NCBI GenBank assembly: GCA_002300355.1
Contig: NSGV01000001.1
Span: 1,922,001 to 1,986,000 of the forward strand
DNA: 64,000 bases
Direction of reading: 5' to 3'
Source of the DNA: Streptomyces sp. TLI_235
GTDB lineage: Bacteria > Actinomycetota > Actinomycetes > Streptomycetales > Streptomycetaceae
Below the pieces are notes generated by a model. That model was not told where the DNA came from. It made no database searches and saw nothing but the letters and a program-made list of their open reading frames with translations. This document shows positions 49,041 to 61,204 of this stretch, one piece after another. The position numbers were made by a program, and so were the translations under genes. Position 1 is the stretch's first letter; every line of letters begins with the position of its first letter.

Positions 49041-51395
49041 ATGACGGACTTCGACGGGGTACCTGATGGTCTCCCTTTCCGGGTCTCGGGCGCCGCCGAC
49101 GAGGCGGTGGCGATCGTGGTCACGGACTCCGACGGTCGCGTCACCGGTTGGAGTCGTGGAGCACAAGCGTTGTGGGGTTTCTCCTCGGGCGAGATCATCG
49201 GCAAGCTTGTCGTCGAGCTACTCACCACTGAGGGTGACGGTCTACGGCACCGCGACGGCCACTCTCTGGACGAGCACGCGCGATGGTGCGCGCTGCTCAC
49301 CGGTGAGCGGTCCACTGGGTTTGTCCTGGTCGCAGAGCCCAGGGAGCGCACGGGCGCCCCTGGGCAGGAAGACCTGCTCCAGTGGGTGTTCGACCAGTTC
49401 CCGACCGCTATCGGGATCACTGACGTTGAAGCCCACGCGCTGCGGCTCAACCAGGAAATGGCCCGGATCACGGCCGACACCGAAGAGGAGATTCGCGACC
49501 GACTCATCAGCGATTTCCTCCCTGGGACGGTATTCGCCGACCAAGAGAAGCGAGTGCTGCGGGTGGCTTCGACCGGTGAGCCGATGACCACCGAGATCTT
49601 TGTGAAGGCACCGGGCGAGCCGAAGGCACACCCTTGGGCGCTCGACACCTTCCCGCTGAAGGACGCAGCAGGCCGCGTACGCGGGGTGGCGGTGTCCACA
49701 TACGACTACTCCCAGCAGTATGACTCGCGCGAGCGTTTGGCTCTGCTGAGTGAGGCGCGGACTCGCATGGGCATGAGCCTGGACATCGCAGGCACGGCCC
49801 GTGAACTCGCTGAGCTCGCAGCGCCCCGCTTCGCAGACGTCGTGAGCGTCGAGCTCCTGGACGCCGTCTTCCAAGGCGACCTGCCCGCCGCAGTCCTTGC
49901 CGGTCCGGTGGCGCTGCGGCGCGCGGCTTACCGGTCCGCATCGTCCGAAGAGGACCAGGCAGCGGTAGGCGAGCCCATCCTTCACCCGGCTTCGTCGCCT
50001 GTCGCCCGGTGCGTGATCACTGGCCAGTCGGAGTTGCACCACGTCACTGCAGCCGAGGCTGCCCCCTGGTTCCATGACATGCCTGCGGGAGACGAGGGCG
50101 GTACGAGCGGGGTCCACTCGCTCATCGTCGTCCCCATCCGTGCCCGCGGCATCACGCTCGGTGCGGCGCTCTTCTCGCGCGACACGACAAGCCGGGAGCC
50201 ATTCGCCGGCTCGGATGACCTGACCATCACTGAGGATCTCGTCGCCCGAGCCGCCATCTGCCTGGACAACGCCCGCCGATTCAACCGCGAGCGCGGCATC
50301 GCCGTGACGCTGCAACGCACCCTGCTTCCGCGCCGCCCGATCGTGCATTCGGCGGTGGAGACCGCCGCCCGCTACGTGCCTGCGGGTGGTGGCGCGGACG
50401 CAGGCGGCGACTGGTTCGACGTGATCCCACTGCCCGGAGAGAGAGTCGGCCTGGTGGCCGGCGACGTGGTGGGACACGGCATCAACGCCTCGGCCACCAT
50501 GGGCCAGCTACGCACCGCGGTGCGCACCCTGGCGGACATCGACTTGTCGCCGGACGAGCTGCTCACTCACCTTGACGACATCGTGACCCACGCCGCTGAG
50601 GGGGAGATCCCAGGCAGCGTCGGCGCCACCTGCCTGTACGCGATCTACGATCCGGTCAGAGGTGTGTGCTCCATGGCACGTGCCGGCCACCCGCCCCCGA
50701 TCCTGGTGCACCCGGACAGAAGCGTGCACCTCGTCGACGTGCCCAGCGGCCCGCCGCTCGGCCTGGGAAGTCTGCCGTTCGAGGCCATCGAGTTCCCGGT
50801 GCCTGAGGGCAGCCTGCTGGCCCTGTTCACCGACGGTCTGATCGAACACCACGACTACGACGTCGACAACCGACTCGACGAACTGGGCCGGGCACTCGCT
50901 CAGGCCGCGCCCTCCCTGGAATCACTGTGCGACACCGTCCTGGGCACCTTGCACACTCGGCCCCCGACTGACGACGTCGCCCTGCTCATCGCCCACACCA
51001 GGATCCTCGATCTCGACCATGTCGCCGAGTGGGACCTTCCCGAAGACCCTGCAATCGTGGCCGACGCACGCAAGCAGGTCAGCGACACGCTCACCGCCTG
51101 GGGGCTGGAGGAGATGGTGTTCACCACGGAACTGCTGGTCAGCGAGCTGGTGACCAATGCGATCCGGCACGGCGCCGGCCCGATCCATCTTCGACTGATC
51201 AGGGAGCAGTCCCTGATCTGCGAGGTCTCTGACGGAAGCAGCACCGCGCCGCACCTTCGACGGGCTCGGTTGAGCGACGAGGGCGGTCGTGGCCTGTTCC
51301 TGGTCGCCCAGTTCACTCAGCGCTGGGGCACTCGCTACAGCCCGACTGGAAAGACCATCTGGGCCGAGCAGCAGCTTGACGCACTGATCCCATGA
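49041..51395 (+). CDS. PAS-GAF-SpoIIE phosphatase with HATPase domain
   Basis: A 784-residue multidomain regulator. A PAS domain is at about residues 10-90 (VTDSDGRVTGWSRGAQALWG), with a second PAS at about 110-230. GAF is at about 250-420. The PP2C-like SpoIIE phosphatase (about 440-650) has AGGDWFDVIPLPGERVGLVA and GDVVGHGINASATMGQLR with the metal-binding Asp, and FTDGLIEHHDYDVD. The C-terminal serine-kinase-like ATPase (ELLVSELVTNAIRHGAGPIH, DEGGRGLFLVAQFTQRWG) resembles SpoIIAB/RsbW. Such proteins control anti-anti-sigma switches in Streptomyces. The ATG at 49041 is chosen because the open frame upstream overlaps the AraC remnant. Confidence 0.92.
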   Translation: MTDFDGVPDGLPFRVSGAADEAVAIVVTDSDGRVTGWSRGAQALWGFSSGEIIGKLVVELLTTEGDGLRHRDGHSLDEHARWCALLTGERSTGFVLVAEPRERTGAPGQEDLLQWVFDQFPTAIGITDVEAHALRLNQEMARITADTEEEIRDRLISDFLPGTVFADQEKRVLRVASTGEPMTTEIFVKAPGEPKAHPWALDTFPLKDAAGRVRGVAVSTYDYSQQYDSRERLALLSEARTRMGMSLDIAGTARELAELAAPRFADVVSVELLDAVFQGDLPAAVLAGPVALRRAAYRSASSEEDQAAVGEPILHPASSPVARCVITGQSELHHVTAAEAAPWFHDMPAGDEGGTSGVHSLIVVPIRARGITLGAALFSRDTTSREPFAGSDDLTITEDLVARAAICLDNARRFNRERGIAVTLQRTLLPRRPIVHSAVETAARYVPAGGGADAGGDWFDVIPLPGERVGLVAGDVVGHGINASATMGQLRTAVRTLADIDLSPDELLTHLDDIVTHAAEGEIPGSVGATCLYAIYDPVRGVCSMARAGHPPPILVHPDRSVHLVDVPSGPPLGLGSLPFEAIEFPVPEGSLLALFTDGLIEHHDYDVDNRLDELGRALAQAAPSLESLCDTVLGTLHTRPPTDDVALLIAHTRILDLDHVAEWDLPEDPAIVADARKQVSDTLTAWGLEEMVFTTELLVSELVTNAIRHGAGPIHLRLIREQSLICEVSDGSSTAPHLRRARLSDEGGRGLFLVAQFTQRWGTRYSPTGKTIWAEQQLDALIP

Positions 51396-51464
51396 CGCGG
51401 CGTCGAGGTGTGAAGTCGCGGAAGGTACCTCGCGGACCTGCCGGAGTACCGAGACGGCTCGGCG

Positions 51465-53636
<2,172 letters not shown>

Positions 53637-53665
53637 TCAGCTCAGTCGATCATCCCGCCCGAAGA

Positions 53666-53699
53666 CAGGTATGCAAGCAGGTATGCGATCAGGTATCCC
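53666..53699 (+). repeat. tandem 12-bp CAGGTATGC repeats upstream of the monooxygenase
   Basis: CAGGTATGCAAG, CAGGTATGCGAT and CAGGTATCCC follow one another directly, 40-75 bases before the monooxygenase ATG. They share the TATGC core with the fadH palindrome and may be activator or repressor sites. Confidence 0.6.
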
Positions 53700-53740
53700 T
53701 ACCCGTAGCCCTCGCAACGGGCTGGACCCAGAGTCGGCAC

Positions 53741-56335
53741 ATGAACGAAACACATGTCGACGCAGTCATCGTGGGTGCCGGCTTCTCCGGCCTCTACGCC
53801 ACCCACCGGCTGCGCAACCAGCAGGGTCTTTCGGTGCAGTGCTTCGAGGCCGCCACCGGACCCGGCGGCGTGTGGCACTGGAACCGCTATCCCGGTGCAC
53901 GCTGCGACTTCGAGAGCGTCTTCTACTCCTTCTCCTTCGACGAGGACCTGCAGCGGGAGTGGCGCTGGAAAGAGCGGTACGCCGCGCAGCCGGAGATCCT
54001 GGCCTACCTGGAGCATGTGGCCGACCGGTTCGACCTGCGCCGCAGCTACCGGTTCAGCACCCGCGTCACGTCCGCGGTCTGGGACGACGACGCCCAGCAC
54101 TGGGTGGTCGGCACGGACGACGGCGCCGTCACCACCGCGCGGTTCTTCATCAACGCGGCCGGCGCCTTCTCAGTGAACAAGCCGAACGACTTCCCGGGCC
54201 AGGAGACGTTCCGCGGCACGGTCGTCCACACCAGCCGGTGGCCGGCCGACGGCGTCGATCTGGCCGGCAAGCGTGTCGCCGTGATCGGCACCGGCTCCAC
54301 CGGCATCCAGGTGATCCAGACGATCGCCCCGCAGGTCGCCGAGCTGACCGTGTTCCAGCGGACCGCGAACTTCGCCTGTCCCCTCGGAAACCGTCCGCTC
54401 ACCGATGAGGAGTTCGAGCAGACCGTCGCCGATTACCCGAGGCTGCGGGAGGAGTCGCGCAACAGCCTGGCCGGCGCCGCGTACCCGCGCGCCACGCGCT
54501 CCGCGATGGCGGACAGCCCCGAGGAACGCCGCAAGACGTACGACACGTACTACGACGGCGGCGGCTTCCGGATGCTCGCGTCCACCTACTTCGACCTGAT
54601 CTTCAATCCGGCCGCCAACGAGACGGCGGCGGACTACATCCGGGACCGGATCCGGGAGCGGGTCAAGGACCCGAAGACTGCGGAACTGCTGACTCCGAAG
54701 GGGCACCCGTACGGCGCCAAGCGCGCCACGTTCGAGACGAAGTACTTCGAGACGTTCAACCTGCCACACGTACGTCTCGTCGACGCCAAGACGACCCCGA
54801 TCGAGCGGATCACCGAGAAGGGCATCGCCACCACGGCCGAGGAGTACGAGTTCGACGTGATCGTGCTCGCCACGGGCTTCGACGTGGGCGCGGGCGCCCT
54901 GATGCGGATGGGCGTGGTGGGTCGAGGCGGCCGGAAACTGACCGACCACTGGGCGGACGGGCAGCGCGCGTACATCGGAATGGCCAACCACGGCTTCCCG
55001 AACCTCTTCCACGTCAACGGCCCGCAGAGCGCGGCGGCGCTTTTCAACAACCCGATCGCCATCGAGGACAGCGTCGACTTCATCGCCGACCTCATCGCCC
55101 ACACGGACGCGCACGGGCACCGGACGGCCGAGGTGACGGCCGCGGCCGAGGACCGGTACAACGAGATGGTCGTCGAGGTCGCCGACGCGACGCTGTTCCC
55201 CAAGGCCGTGACCTGGTACATGGGCGACAACATCCCGGGCAAGCCGCGGAGGCCGATCTCGCTGTTCACCGGTGCGCCGATGTACCGGGCCATCTGCGCG
55301 GAGGTTCAGGCGACCGGGTACGCCGGTTTCTCGCTCGACGGGGACGCCCGGGAACTGCCGAACACGATCAAGATCGACGGTGCGGCGGTCTTCCTCCTCG
55401 CCGGCCGGATGAACATGGGCGCCAAGCCGCTCGAGGAGTCCTCCTTGGAGGAGATCCGAGGCGCCATCGAGACCTTCAAGCACCTGCAGCTGCCGGTTCC
55501 CGCGGATGTCAGCACCACCGACACCCAGTACCAGACCGACGGTGGTGAGCGGACGGTCCGCCTGTACCGGCCGCCCGTCGAGGGCCCGCTGCCCGTCGTC
55601 GTCTTCCTCCACGGCGGCGGCTGGGTCGCCGGCAGTCTGGACCTGTACGACGAGCCCTGCGCGTCCCTGGCCCGGCGCCTCGGCGCTCTGGTCGTATCCC
55701 CGGACTACCGGCTCGCCCCCGAGCACCCCTTCCCGGCGGCGATCGACGACACGATGGCTGCGCTGCGCTGGGCGGCGGAGAACATCGCCGAGTACGGCGG
55801 CGACCCGGAACGGATCGCGGTGGGCGGCGAGAGCGCCGGTGCGAACCTCGCCGCGGTGGCCGCGCTGCGCACTCGGGACGACGGCGGACCGCGCCTTGCC
55901 GCCCAGGTCCTCGTCACTCCGCCCACCGATTTCACCGCCGACACCGAGTCCCGCAGGGCCTTCGCGCGCGGCCCGATCATCTCCACCGAGCTGGGCGGGC
56001 GCATGGCGGCCTGGTATCTCGGCGACCCTGCCCACGTGACGTCGTCCTGGGCCGCCCCGGCACAGGCGCGGGACCTGTCGAACCTGCCGCCCGCACTCGT
56101 GGTCACCATGGAGATCGACCCGCTGCGCGACGAGGCCGAGGACTACGCGCGAGCTCTGACCGACGCCGGTGTGCCGACCGTCTGCCGCCGCCTCGACGGT
56201 CTGATCCACACCACGTTCGTGCTCTCCGGTGCGATTCCGCGCGCGGCTGAGATCCAGGATGCGATCCGCGACTTCCTGGCCCCCCTGTTCGCGGCGGAAG
56301 CCGGGACGGCGAAGGCCACGGCCGCCCTCGTCTAG
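53741..56335 (+). CDS. Baeyer-Villiger monooxygenase-esterase fusion
   Basis: An 864-residue bifunctional protein. Residues 1-about 545 are a type I Baeyer-Villiger monooxygenase: FAD site GAGFSG at 12-17, the fingerprint FxGxxxHxxxWP at 157-168 (FRGTVVHTSRWP), and the NADP Rossmann VIGTGSTGIQV near 180. Residues about 555-864 are a hormone-sensitive-lipase-type esterase: HGGGW with His624, Ser698 in GESAG, Asp793 (MEIDPLRDE) and His823 (LIHTTF). The esterase N-terminal cap (KPLEESSLEEIRGAIETFKH) begins directly after the monooxygenase, with no stop between. The pair could oxidise a cyclic or linear ketone to a lactone/ester and hydrolyse it in one polypeptide. An SDR gene follows 108 bases downstream, suitable for the alcohol/ketone step. 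Confidence 0.93.
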   Translation: MNETHVDAVIVGAGFSGLYATHRLRNQQGLSVQCFEAATGPGGVWHWNRYPGARCDFESVFYSFSFDEDLQREWRWKERYAAQPEILAYLEHVADRFDLRRSYRFSTRVTSAVWDDDAQHWVVGTDDGAVTTARFFINAAGAFSVNKPNDFPGQETFRGTVVHTSRWPADGVDLAGKRVAVIGTGSTGIQVIQTIAPQVAELTVFQRTANFACPLGNRPLTDEEFEQTVADYPRLREESRNSLAGAAYPRATRSAMADSPEERRKTYDTYYDGGGFRMLASTYFDLIFNPAANETAADYIRDRIRERVKDPKTAELLTPKGHPYGAKRATFETKYFETFNLPHVRLVDAKTTPIERITEKGIATTAEEYEFDVIVLATGFDVGAGALMRMGVVGRGGRKLTDHWADGQRAYIGMANHGFPNLFHVNGPQSAAALFNNPIAIEDSVDFIADLIAHTDAHGHRTAEVTAAAEDRYNEMVVEVADATLFPKAVTWYMGDNIPGKPRRPISLFTGAPMYRAICAEVQATGYAGFSLDGDARELPNTIKIDGAAVFLLAGRMNMGAKPLEESSLEEIRGAIETFKHLQLPVPADVSTTDTQYQTDGGERTVRLYRPPVEGPLPVVVFLHGGGWVAGSLDLYDEPCASLARRLGALVVSPDYRLAPEHPFPAAIDDTMAALRWAAENIAEYGGDPERIAVGGESAGANLAAVAALRTRDDGGPRLAAQVLVTPPTDFTADTESRRAFARGPIISTELGGRMAAWYLGDPAHVTSSWAAPAQARDLSNLPPALVVTMEIDPLRDEAEDYARALTDAGVPTVCRRLDGLIHTTFVLSGAIPRAAEIQDAIRDFLAPLFAAEAGTAKATAALV

Positions 56336-56443
56336 CGGCCGGCGGGCTCGACACCAGGGCCGGCACCAGCCGAGTGCGCTGTCCCAGTCCCGCGATGGCG
56401 GAACAGCGCACCCCATCACCATCAGAGACCGGAGGAATCGGAC

Positions 56444-57199
56444 ATGACCGGAATTCTTGAAGGCAAGCGTGCGCTGTTGACCGGCGCCCACCGGGGCATC
56501 GGCCGGGCGGTCGCCGAAGCGTTCGTGGCCGCCGGCGCCCGCGTCGTCATCGCCGACGTGGAAGGGGCCGAGAAGGCCGCCCTGGAGATCGGTCAGGACA
56601 CCGTCGGCGTCACCTGCGACGTCCGATCCGGCGACAGCGTGGCCGCGGCGGTCGCCGAGACCACGCGTGCCCTGGGCGGGATCGACGTGCTGGTCAACAA
56701 CGCCGGTGTCGAGGCCTTCGGTCCCCTCCACGAGATGGCCGAGGAGCAGTTCGACCGGATGTACTCGGTCAACCTGCGGGGGACCTGGCTGGTCTACAAG
56801 CACGCGGTCCCCGCGCTGACGGACGGCGGCGGCGCAATCGTCAACCTCGCCTCCCTCGCCGGCGTCGTCGGGTTCCCGCTGCTCGGCGCCTACTCTGCGG
56901 TCAAGGCCGGCGTCGTGCGCATGACCGAGGTGATGGCGCTCGAGCTGCGCGACCACGGCGTGCGGGCCAACGCGATCTGTCCCGGCTTCATCGACACCCC
57001 CATGATCGAGCGTGCCTTCACGGAGTTCGAAGCCGCCAGCGGAACCCCGCTGAAGGAGCTGATCACCCGAGGACAGGGGCGGCTCGGCACACCCGGCGAG
57101 GTCGCCTCGCTGGCCACCTACCTGGCCTCGGAGGGGGCCTCGTTCGTCAACGGGACCGCGATCACCCTCGACGGGGGTATGAACGTGCATCGGGTGTGA
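56444..57199 (+). CDS. short-chain dehydrogenase/reductase
   Basis: A 251-residue classical SDR. The cofactor motif is LLTGAHRGIGRAVAEAFV (TGxxxGIG), Asp in VIADVEGAE after beta-2 favours NAD(H), NNAG is in VLVNNAGVEAFGPL, the catalytic Ser in IVNLASLAGVVGF, and YxxxK in YSAVKAGVVRM. The ATG follows GGAGGA by seven bases. It probably interconverts an alcohol and the ketone substrate of the adjacent monooxygenase, or the hydroxyl product after ester cleavage. Confidence 0.94.
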   Translation: MTGILEGKRALLTGAHRGIGRAVAEAFVAAGARVVIADVEGAEKAALEIGQDTVGVTCDVRSGDSVAAAVAETTRALGGIDVLVNNAGVEAFGPLHEMAEEQFDRMYSVNLRGTWLVYKHAVPALTDGGGAIVNLASLAGVVGFPLLGAYSAVKAGVVRMTEVMALELRDHGVRANAICPGFIDTPMIERAFTEFEAASGTPLKELITRGQGRLGTPGEVASLATYLASEGASFVNGTAITLDGGMNVHRV

Positions 57200-57301
57200 C
57201 GACTCGATCCGCACGGTGACAGGGCTGGAATGCACCTGAGGTGACCGGGTTACTATCACGGCATGAACAGTGCCCCGGCCTCTCGACAAGGAGGGAACCG
57301 G

Positions 57302-59608
57302 GTGGGCCAGCCCTTGAGCCGCTTGATCGCCCGCAGACACGATCTTGAGGTCGCCCAGCGGACGCTGTCGGAATCCAGACTGGTCACCTTCGTCGGCGTC
57401 GGCGGAGTGGGCAAGACCCGGCTGGCCCTGGAACTGGCCTATCGCGCCCGCAACGGCTTCCCCGACGGTGTCTGGCTGGTCCGGCTGACCGACCTGAACA
57501 TCGGAGCCGGAGTTGCGGAGATCGAGTCAGCGGTGGTCGGCGCACTCGGGATCAACGACCAGTCCGCCACTCAGCCCCGCGACAAGCTGCTGGCGTTCCT
57601 CAGGGACCGCAGACTGCTTCTGGTCCTGGACAACTGCGAACACGTGCTGGAGTCCGTGCGGGCACTGGTGCCGGTCATGTTGCGCGAGGCTCCACAGCTG
57701 CGTGTGGTGGCTTCGAGCCGCGAGCCCCTCGGTGTCGAGGGTGAGGTGCTGAGGCCTCTGGCCCCACTGAGTGTGCCCGATCCGGCGACTCCGGCCGAGC
57801 AGTTGCTCGCGGACGGTTCGGTGAGCCTGCTGCTGGAGCGGGCCCGCGCCGTCGATCCCGATTTCAACGTCACCGACGACAACGCTGCCGCCGTGGTCGA
57901 CCTGTGCCGCCTGCTGGAAGGCGTGCCTCTGGCCATCGAGTTGGCGGCCGCCAAACTGCGTGCGCTCACCGTCGAACAAGTCGTGGCGCGGTTCGGCAGG
58001 CGTCTCGCGTCGCTCGCGGCGCCGGACGCCGTCTCCGGATCCCGGCACCGCTCGCTGCGGGCCATGGTGGACTGGAGCCATCAGCTGTGCCCGCAGACCG
58101 CGCAGCTCCTCTGGCGCCGGCTGTCGGTGTTTCCCGCCTCCTTCGACCTCGACCTCGCCGAAGCCGTGTGCGCCTTCGGCGACTTGCGCCCCGACGATGT
58201 GGTCGACTCCATCGAGCGGCTGGTCGGCCAGTCGATTCTGCTGGCCGAGCGCGAGGCCGGCACCATGCGGTATCGCCTGCTCGCTCCCGTCCGTGAGATC
58301 GCGGCCGAACACGCCGAACAGGCGGGTGAAGCGGACGAGTTGCGGCACAGACATCGCGATGTGATGCTGCGCCGGGCTCAGTCGGTCCTCGAGCAGTGGT
58401 GCGGTCCCCAGCAGGAGGCCCTGCTGGAGCGCATGCGCCTGGAGCACGCGGACTACGTCGCGGCGGTGCAGTGGAGCCTCTCCACTCCGGGGGAGGAACC
58501 AGGCGCGCTGCGCCTGATGGCACGGTTGCGCTACCACTGGCTGTCGGGAGGGTTCCTCGCCGACGGCAGGACGCGGATGGAGGCGGCGCTCACCGCGGTC
58601 ACCGCGCTGTCGCGGGAGCGAGCCGAGGCCATGTGGGTGATGATCTGGATCGCGTTGATCCAGGGGGACCACCGCAGTGCCGCACGATGGCTCAGCACGC
58701 TTGCGGACATCGCCGAGGAACTTGACGACCCCGGCGTGAAGCTGCATGTCACCCACTGGGGGGCGCTGTGGGCGCTCTTCACCGGAGACGCCGACACCGC
58801 CGTGCAGGGCTTGCGGACCGCCGTCGACGGTCACCGCGACGACGGTGACCGTGAGTTGGAACTCACCGCTCGCTACATGCTCGTCACCGCGCTCGCCTGT
58901 GCCGGCCGGGCGGCCGAGGCCGTGGAGATCAGCCGCAGCACGGTGGCGTTGTGCGAGACGTACCGGGAACGGTCCGCCCGCGCCTTCTCCCTCTGGGCTG
59001 CGGGCCTGGCCGAGTGGACGTTGGACCACCTCGACGAGGCGGAGCGATCGGCCCGTGCGGCACTACGGGGTCAGCTCTCGTCCCAAGGGATCGGCGTCGC
59101 TCTGTGCACCGACCTGCTGGCCTGGGTGGCCTACGACCGTGGTGAGATGGACCGAGCGGCCGCCCTGGGCGAGGCGGCACAGCGGGTGTGGCGTTCCCTC
59201 GGCACGTCGATCGCCGCGCTCGGACCGCTTGTGTCCGAGTTCGCGGAAGGTCACTCCGCCCACCCGTCCGATCTGCCGACGCCAGAGCCCGAAGAGCCCA
59301 CCGTGGCCCTGCGGAGCCTCCAGGACGTGATCGATCTGGCCCTGGGGACCGGCGAGAGCACGGCCGTGGTCAAGCGAGCGGAAGTGACCGAGCCGCTCAG
59401 CAAGCGGGAGCTGGAGGTAGCGGCCCTGATCGAAGTCGGCTTGTCCAACCGGGAGATCGCCCAGGGACTGGTGATCGCGAAGCGCACCGCCGACGGTCAC
59501 GTCGAGCGGATCCTCGCGAAGCTCGGGTTCACCTCGCGCGCCCAGGTTGCCGCGTGGATGGCCCGGCGACGCGCTCAGTCCGCCGGACGTACGGGCGGGA
59601 TCGGATAG
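57302..59608 (+). CDS. LuxR-type NB-ARC/TPR transcriptional regulator
   Basis: A 768-residue regulator. I place the start at GTG 57302 because AAGGAGGG lies six bases upstream; an ATG 13 codons earlier has no ribosome site. Walker A is VTFVGVGGVGKTRLALELAY, the second acidic motif LLLVLDNCEHVLESVRAL, and LEGVPLAIELAAAKLRALTV the NB-ARC GxPLA element. The middle is a helical TPR-like region. The C-terminal LuxR HTH is EPLSKRELEVAALIEVGLSN then REIAQGLVIAKRTADGHVER. It is the last gene downstream of the monooxygenase and SDR genes, so it is a candidate pathway activator responding to a ligand. Confidence 0.92.
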   Translation: MGQPLSRLIARRHDLEVAQRTLSESRLVTFVGVGGVGKTRLALELAYRARNGFPDGVWLVRLTDLNIGAGVAEIESAVVGALGINDQSATQPRDKLLAFLRDRRLLLVLDNCEHVLESVRALVPVMLREAPQLRVVASSREPLGVEGEVLRPLAPLSVPDPATPAEQLLADGSVSLLLERARAVDPDFNVTDDNAAAVVDLCRLLEGVPLAIELAAAKLRALTVEQVVARFGRRLASLAAPDAVSGSRHRSLRAMVDWSHQLCPQTAQLLWRRLSVFPASFDLDLAEAVCAFGDLRPDDVVDSIERLVGQSILLAEREAGTMRYRLLAPVREIAAEHAEQAGEADELRHRHRDVMLRRAQSVLEQWCGPQQEALLERMRLEHADYVAAVQWSLSTPGEEPGALRLMARLRYHWLSGGFLADGRTRMEAALTAVTALSRERAEAMWVMIWIALIQGDHRSAARWLSTLADIAEELDDPGVKLHVTHWGALWALFTGDADTAVQGLRTAVDGHRDDGDRELELTARYMLVTALACAGRAAEAVEISRSTVALCETYRERSARAFSLWAAGLAEWTLDHLDEAERSARAALRGQLSSQGIGVALCTDLLAWVAYDRGEMDRAAALGEAAQRVWRSLGTSIAALGPLVSEFAEGHSAHPSDLPTPEPEEPTVALRSLQDVIDLALGTGESTAVVKRAEVTEPLSKRELEVAALIEVGLSNREIAQGLVIAKRTADGHVERILAKLGFTSRAQVAAWMARRRAQSAGRTGGIG

Positions 59609-59652
59609 CGCCGAACGCGCTCGGCCTCCGACCGCCGTGCCCGGTGCAGACG

Positions 59653-59694
59653 GGGAGGGCCTCCGAGCCGCTGTGGCGGCTCGGAGGCCCTCCC
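59653..59694. terminator. bidirectional hairpin between convergent genes
   Basis: Arms GGGAGGGCCTCCGAGCCG (59653-59670) and its complement (59677-59694), six-base loop, followed by GTTTCT on the plus strand. It ends the LuxR gene and probably the acyl-CoA ligase gene. Confidence 0.85.
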
Positions 59695-59710
59695 GTTTCT
59701 CGTCGGTCAC

Positions 59711-61204
59711 TCATGAGGTGGGCGCGTTGATCTCCCGCTTGAGGATCTTGCCCGTGGGCCCCGTCGGCAGGGAGGCGGTCAACCACAGCCGGCGCGGGTA
59801 CTTATAGGGAGCCACCCGCTCCTTGACGAACTCCTGCAGTTCCGCCGCCGTGGCCTGTGCACCGGGGCGCAGGACGACCGCGGCGGCCACCTCTTCGCCG
59901 AGCCTGTCGTCCGGCACGCCGACGACGGCGGCGAGGCCGACCGCGGGGTGCTCGTGCAGGACCTCCTCGATCTCACGCGGGTAGACGTTGTAGCCGCCCC
60001 GGATGATCAGGTCCTTCTTCCGGTCGACGATGTACAGGTCGCCGTCCTCGTCCCGCCGGGCGATGTCACCGGTGCGGAACCAGCCCTCGACGATGGCCGC
60101 CGCCGTCTCCTCGGGACGGTTCCAGTAGCCCTTCATCACGTTCGGGCCGCGCACGACCAGCTCGCCCACGTCGCCGGCGGCCACTTCCTGTCCGTCGACG
60201 TCCAGCAGCCGTACCTCGACGTCACGGACGGGCACCCCCACCGAGCCGGGCTTGCGCGGGCGGTCGTGGCGGGTGAAGGAGACGGCGGGGCTGGTCTCCG
60301 ACAGGCCGTAGCCCTCCAACACCATGCAGCCGAAGCGGCGCTCGAAGCCGTGCAGGATCTCCACCGGCAGCGCGGCCCCACCCGAGATGCACACACGAAG
60401 GGTGGACGCGTCCACGTTCACGGCAGCCGGGTGCTGCAGCAGCGCCGCGTACATGGTGGGAACGCCCTCGAACACGGTGGCACCTTCACGGACGAAGATG
60501 TCGAGCACGGCCTCCGGGTCGAACCGGGGGACGAGGACGAGCAGGGCGCCGCTCTTCACCGCGGCGTTGAGGGTGGCGGTCTGGCCGAAGATGTGGAAGA
60601 GCGGCAGGCAGCCCACCACCACGTCGTCCGAGACCATCCTGACCAGGTCGGCGACGATGATCTCGGTGTTGTGGCGCAGGTTCGCGTGGGTCAGCGAGGC
60701 GCCCTTGGGGCGGCCGGTGGTGCCGGAGGTGTAGAGCAGGACGGCGATGTCGTCCCCGTCGACCGCGGCGACCTGTCGATCAGGCTCGTGCCGCCCGAGA
60801 CGCTCTGCGAAGTCGGCGGGCTCGACAGCCAGGTGCCGCACGCCGGCGGCGGAAGCGCCCTTGTCGCCCTCACCCGGCGCCTCGTGCCACTCGAAGAGCA
60901 GTGCGGCACCGCAGTCGCCCAGGTGGTAGGCGACTTCGCGCTCCTTGAGCAGCGGGTTCAGCGGCAGGACGATGCCGCCGACGCGCAGGATGCCGTAGTA
61001 GAGGAACACGAACTCGGGTGAACTGGGCAGCATCAGAGCGACCCGGTCGCCGGGCCGGACTCCCTCGGCGCGCAGCAGTGCGGCGGCGCGGGCGGTCGCC
61101 TCGTCCAGCTCCCCGTAACTGATGGTCGCCGTTCCCAGCCGCAGCGCCGGACGCTCCGGTTGCCGGTCGGCCGTCGCCAGCAGGAATTCCGCGAGATTGG
61201 ACAT
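59711..61204 (-). CDS. long-chain acyl-CoA ligase-like AMP-dependent synthetase
   Basis: A 497-residue adenylate-forming enzyme. P-loop LLYTSGTTGRPKGASLTHAN, the A5 motif LEGYGLSETSPAVSF, A7 GWFRTGDIARRDEDGDLYIV, A8 DRKKDLIIRGGYNVYPREIE, and the catalytic Lys in PTGPTGKILKREI. ATG follows GAGGAG. The family activates fatty, aryl or alicyclic acids to CoA thioesters. It could activate the acid released by the monooxygenase-esterase. It is divergent from a PucR regulator with a palindrome between. Confidence 0.93.
   Translation of the reverse strand: MSNLAEFLLATADRQPERPALRLGTATISYGELDEATARAAALLRAEGVRPGDRVALMLPSSPEFVFLYYGILRVGGIVLPLNPLLKEREVAYHLGDCGAALLFEWHEAPGEGDKGASAAGVRHLAVEPADFAERLGRHEPDRQVAAVDGDDIAVLLYTSGTTGRPKGASLTHANLRHNTEIIVADLVRMVSDDVVVGCLPLFHIFGQTATLNAAVKSGALLVLVPRFDPEAVLDIFVREGATVFEGVPTMYAALLQHPAAVNVDASTLRVCISGGAALPVEILHGFERRFGCMVLEGYGLSETSPAVSFTRHDRPRKPGSVGVPVRDVEVRLLDVDGQEVAAGDVGELVVRGPNVMKGYWNRPEETAAAIVEGWFRTGDIARRDEDGDLYIVDRKKDLIIRGGYNVYPREIEEVLHEHPAVGLAAVVGVPDDRLGEEVAAAVVLRPGAQATAAELQEFVKERVAPYKYPRRLWLTASLPTGPTGKILKREINAPTS

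Noticed and set aside
54170..57340. 1056-residue open frame on the minus strand
   Set aside because: It is the antisense shadow of the monooxygenase-esterase and SDR genes; its sequence has no family motif and is a GC-codon artefact.
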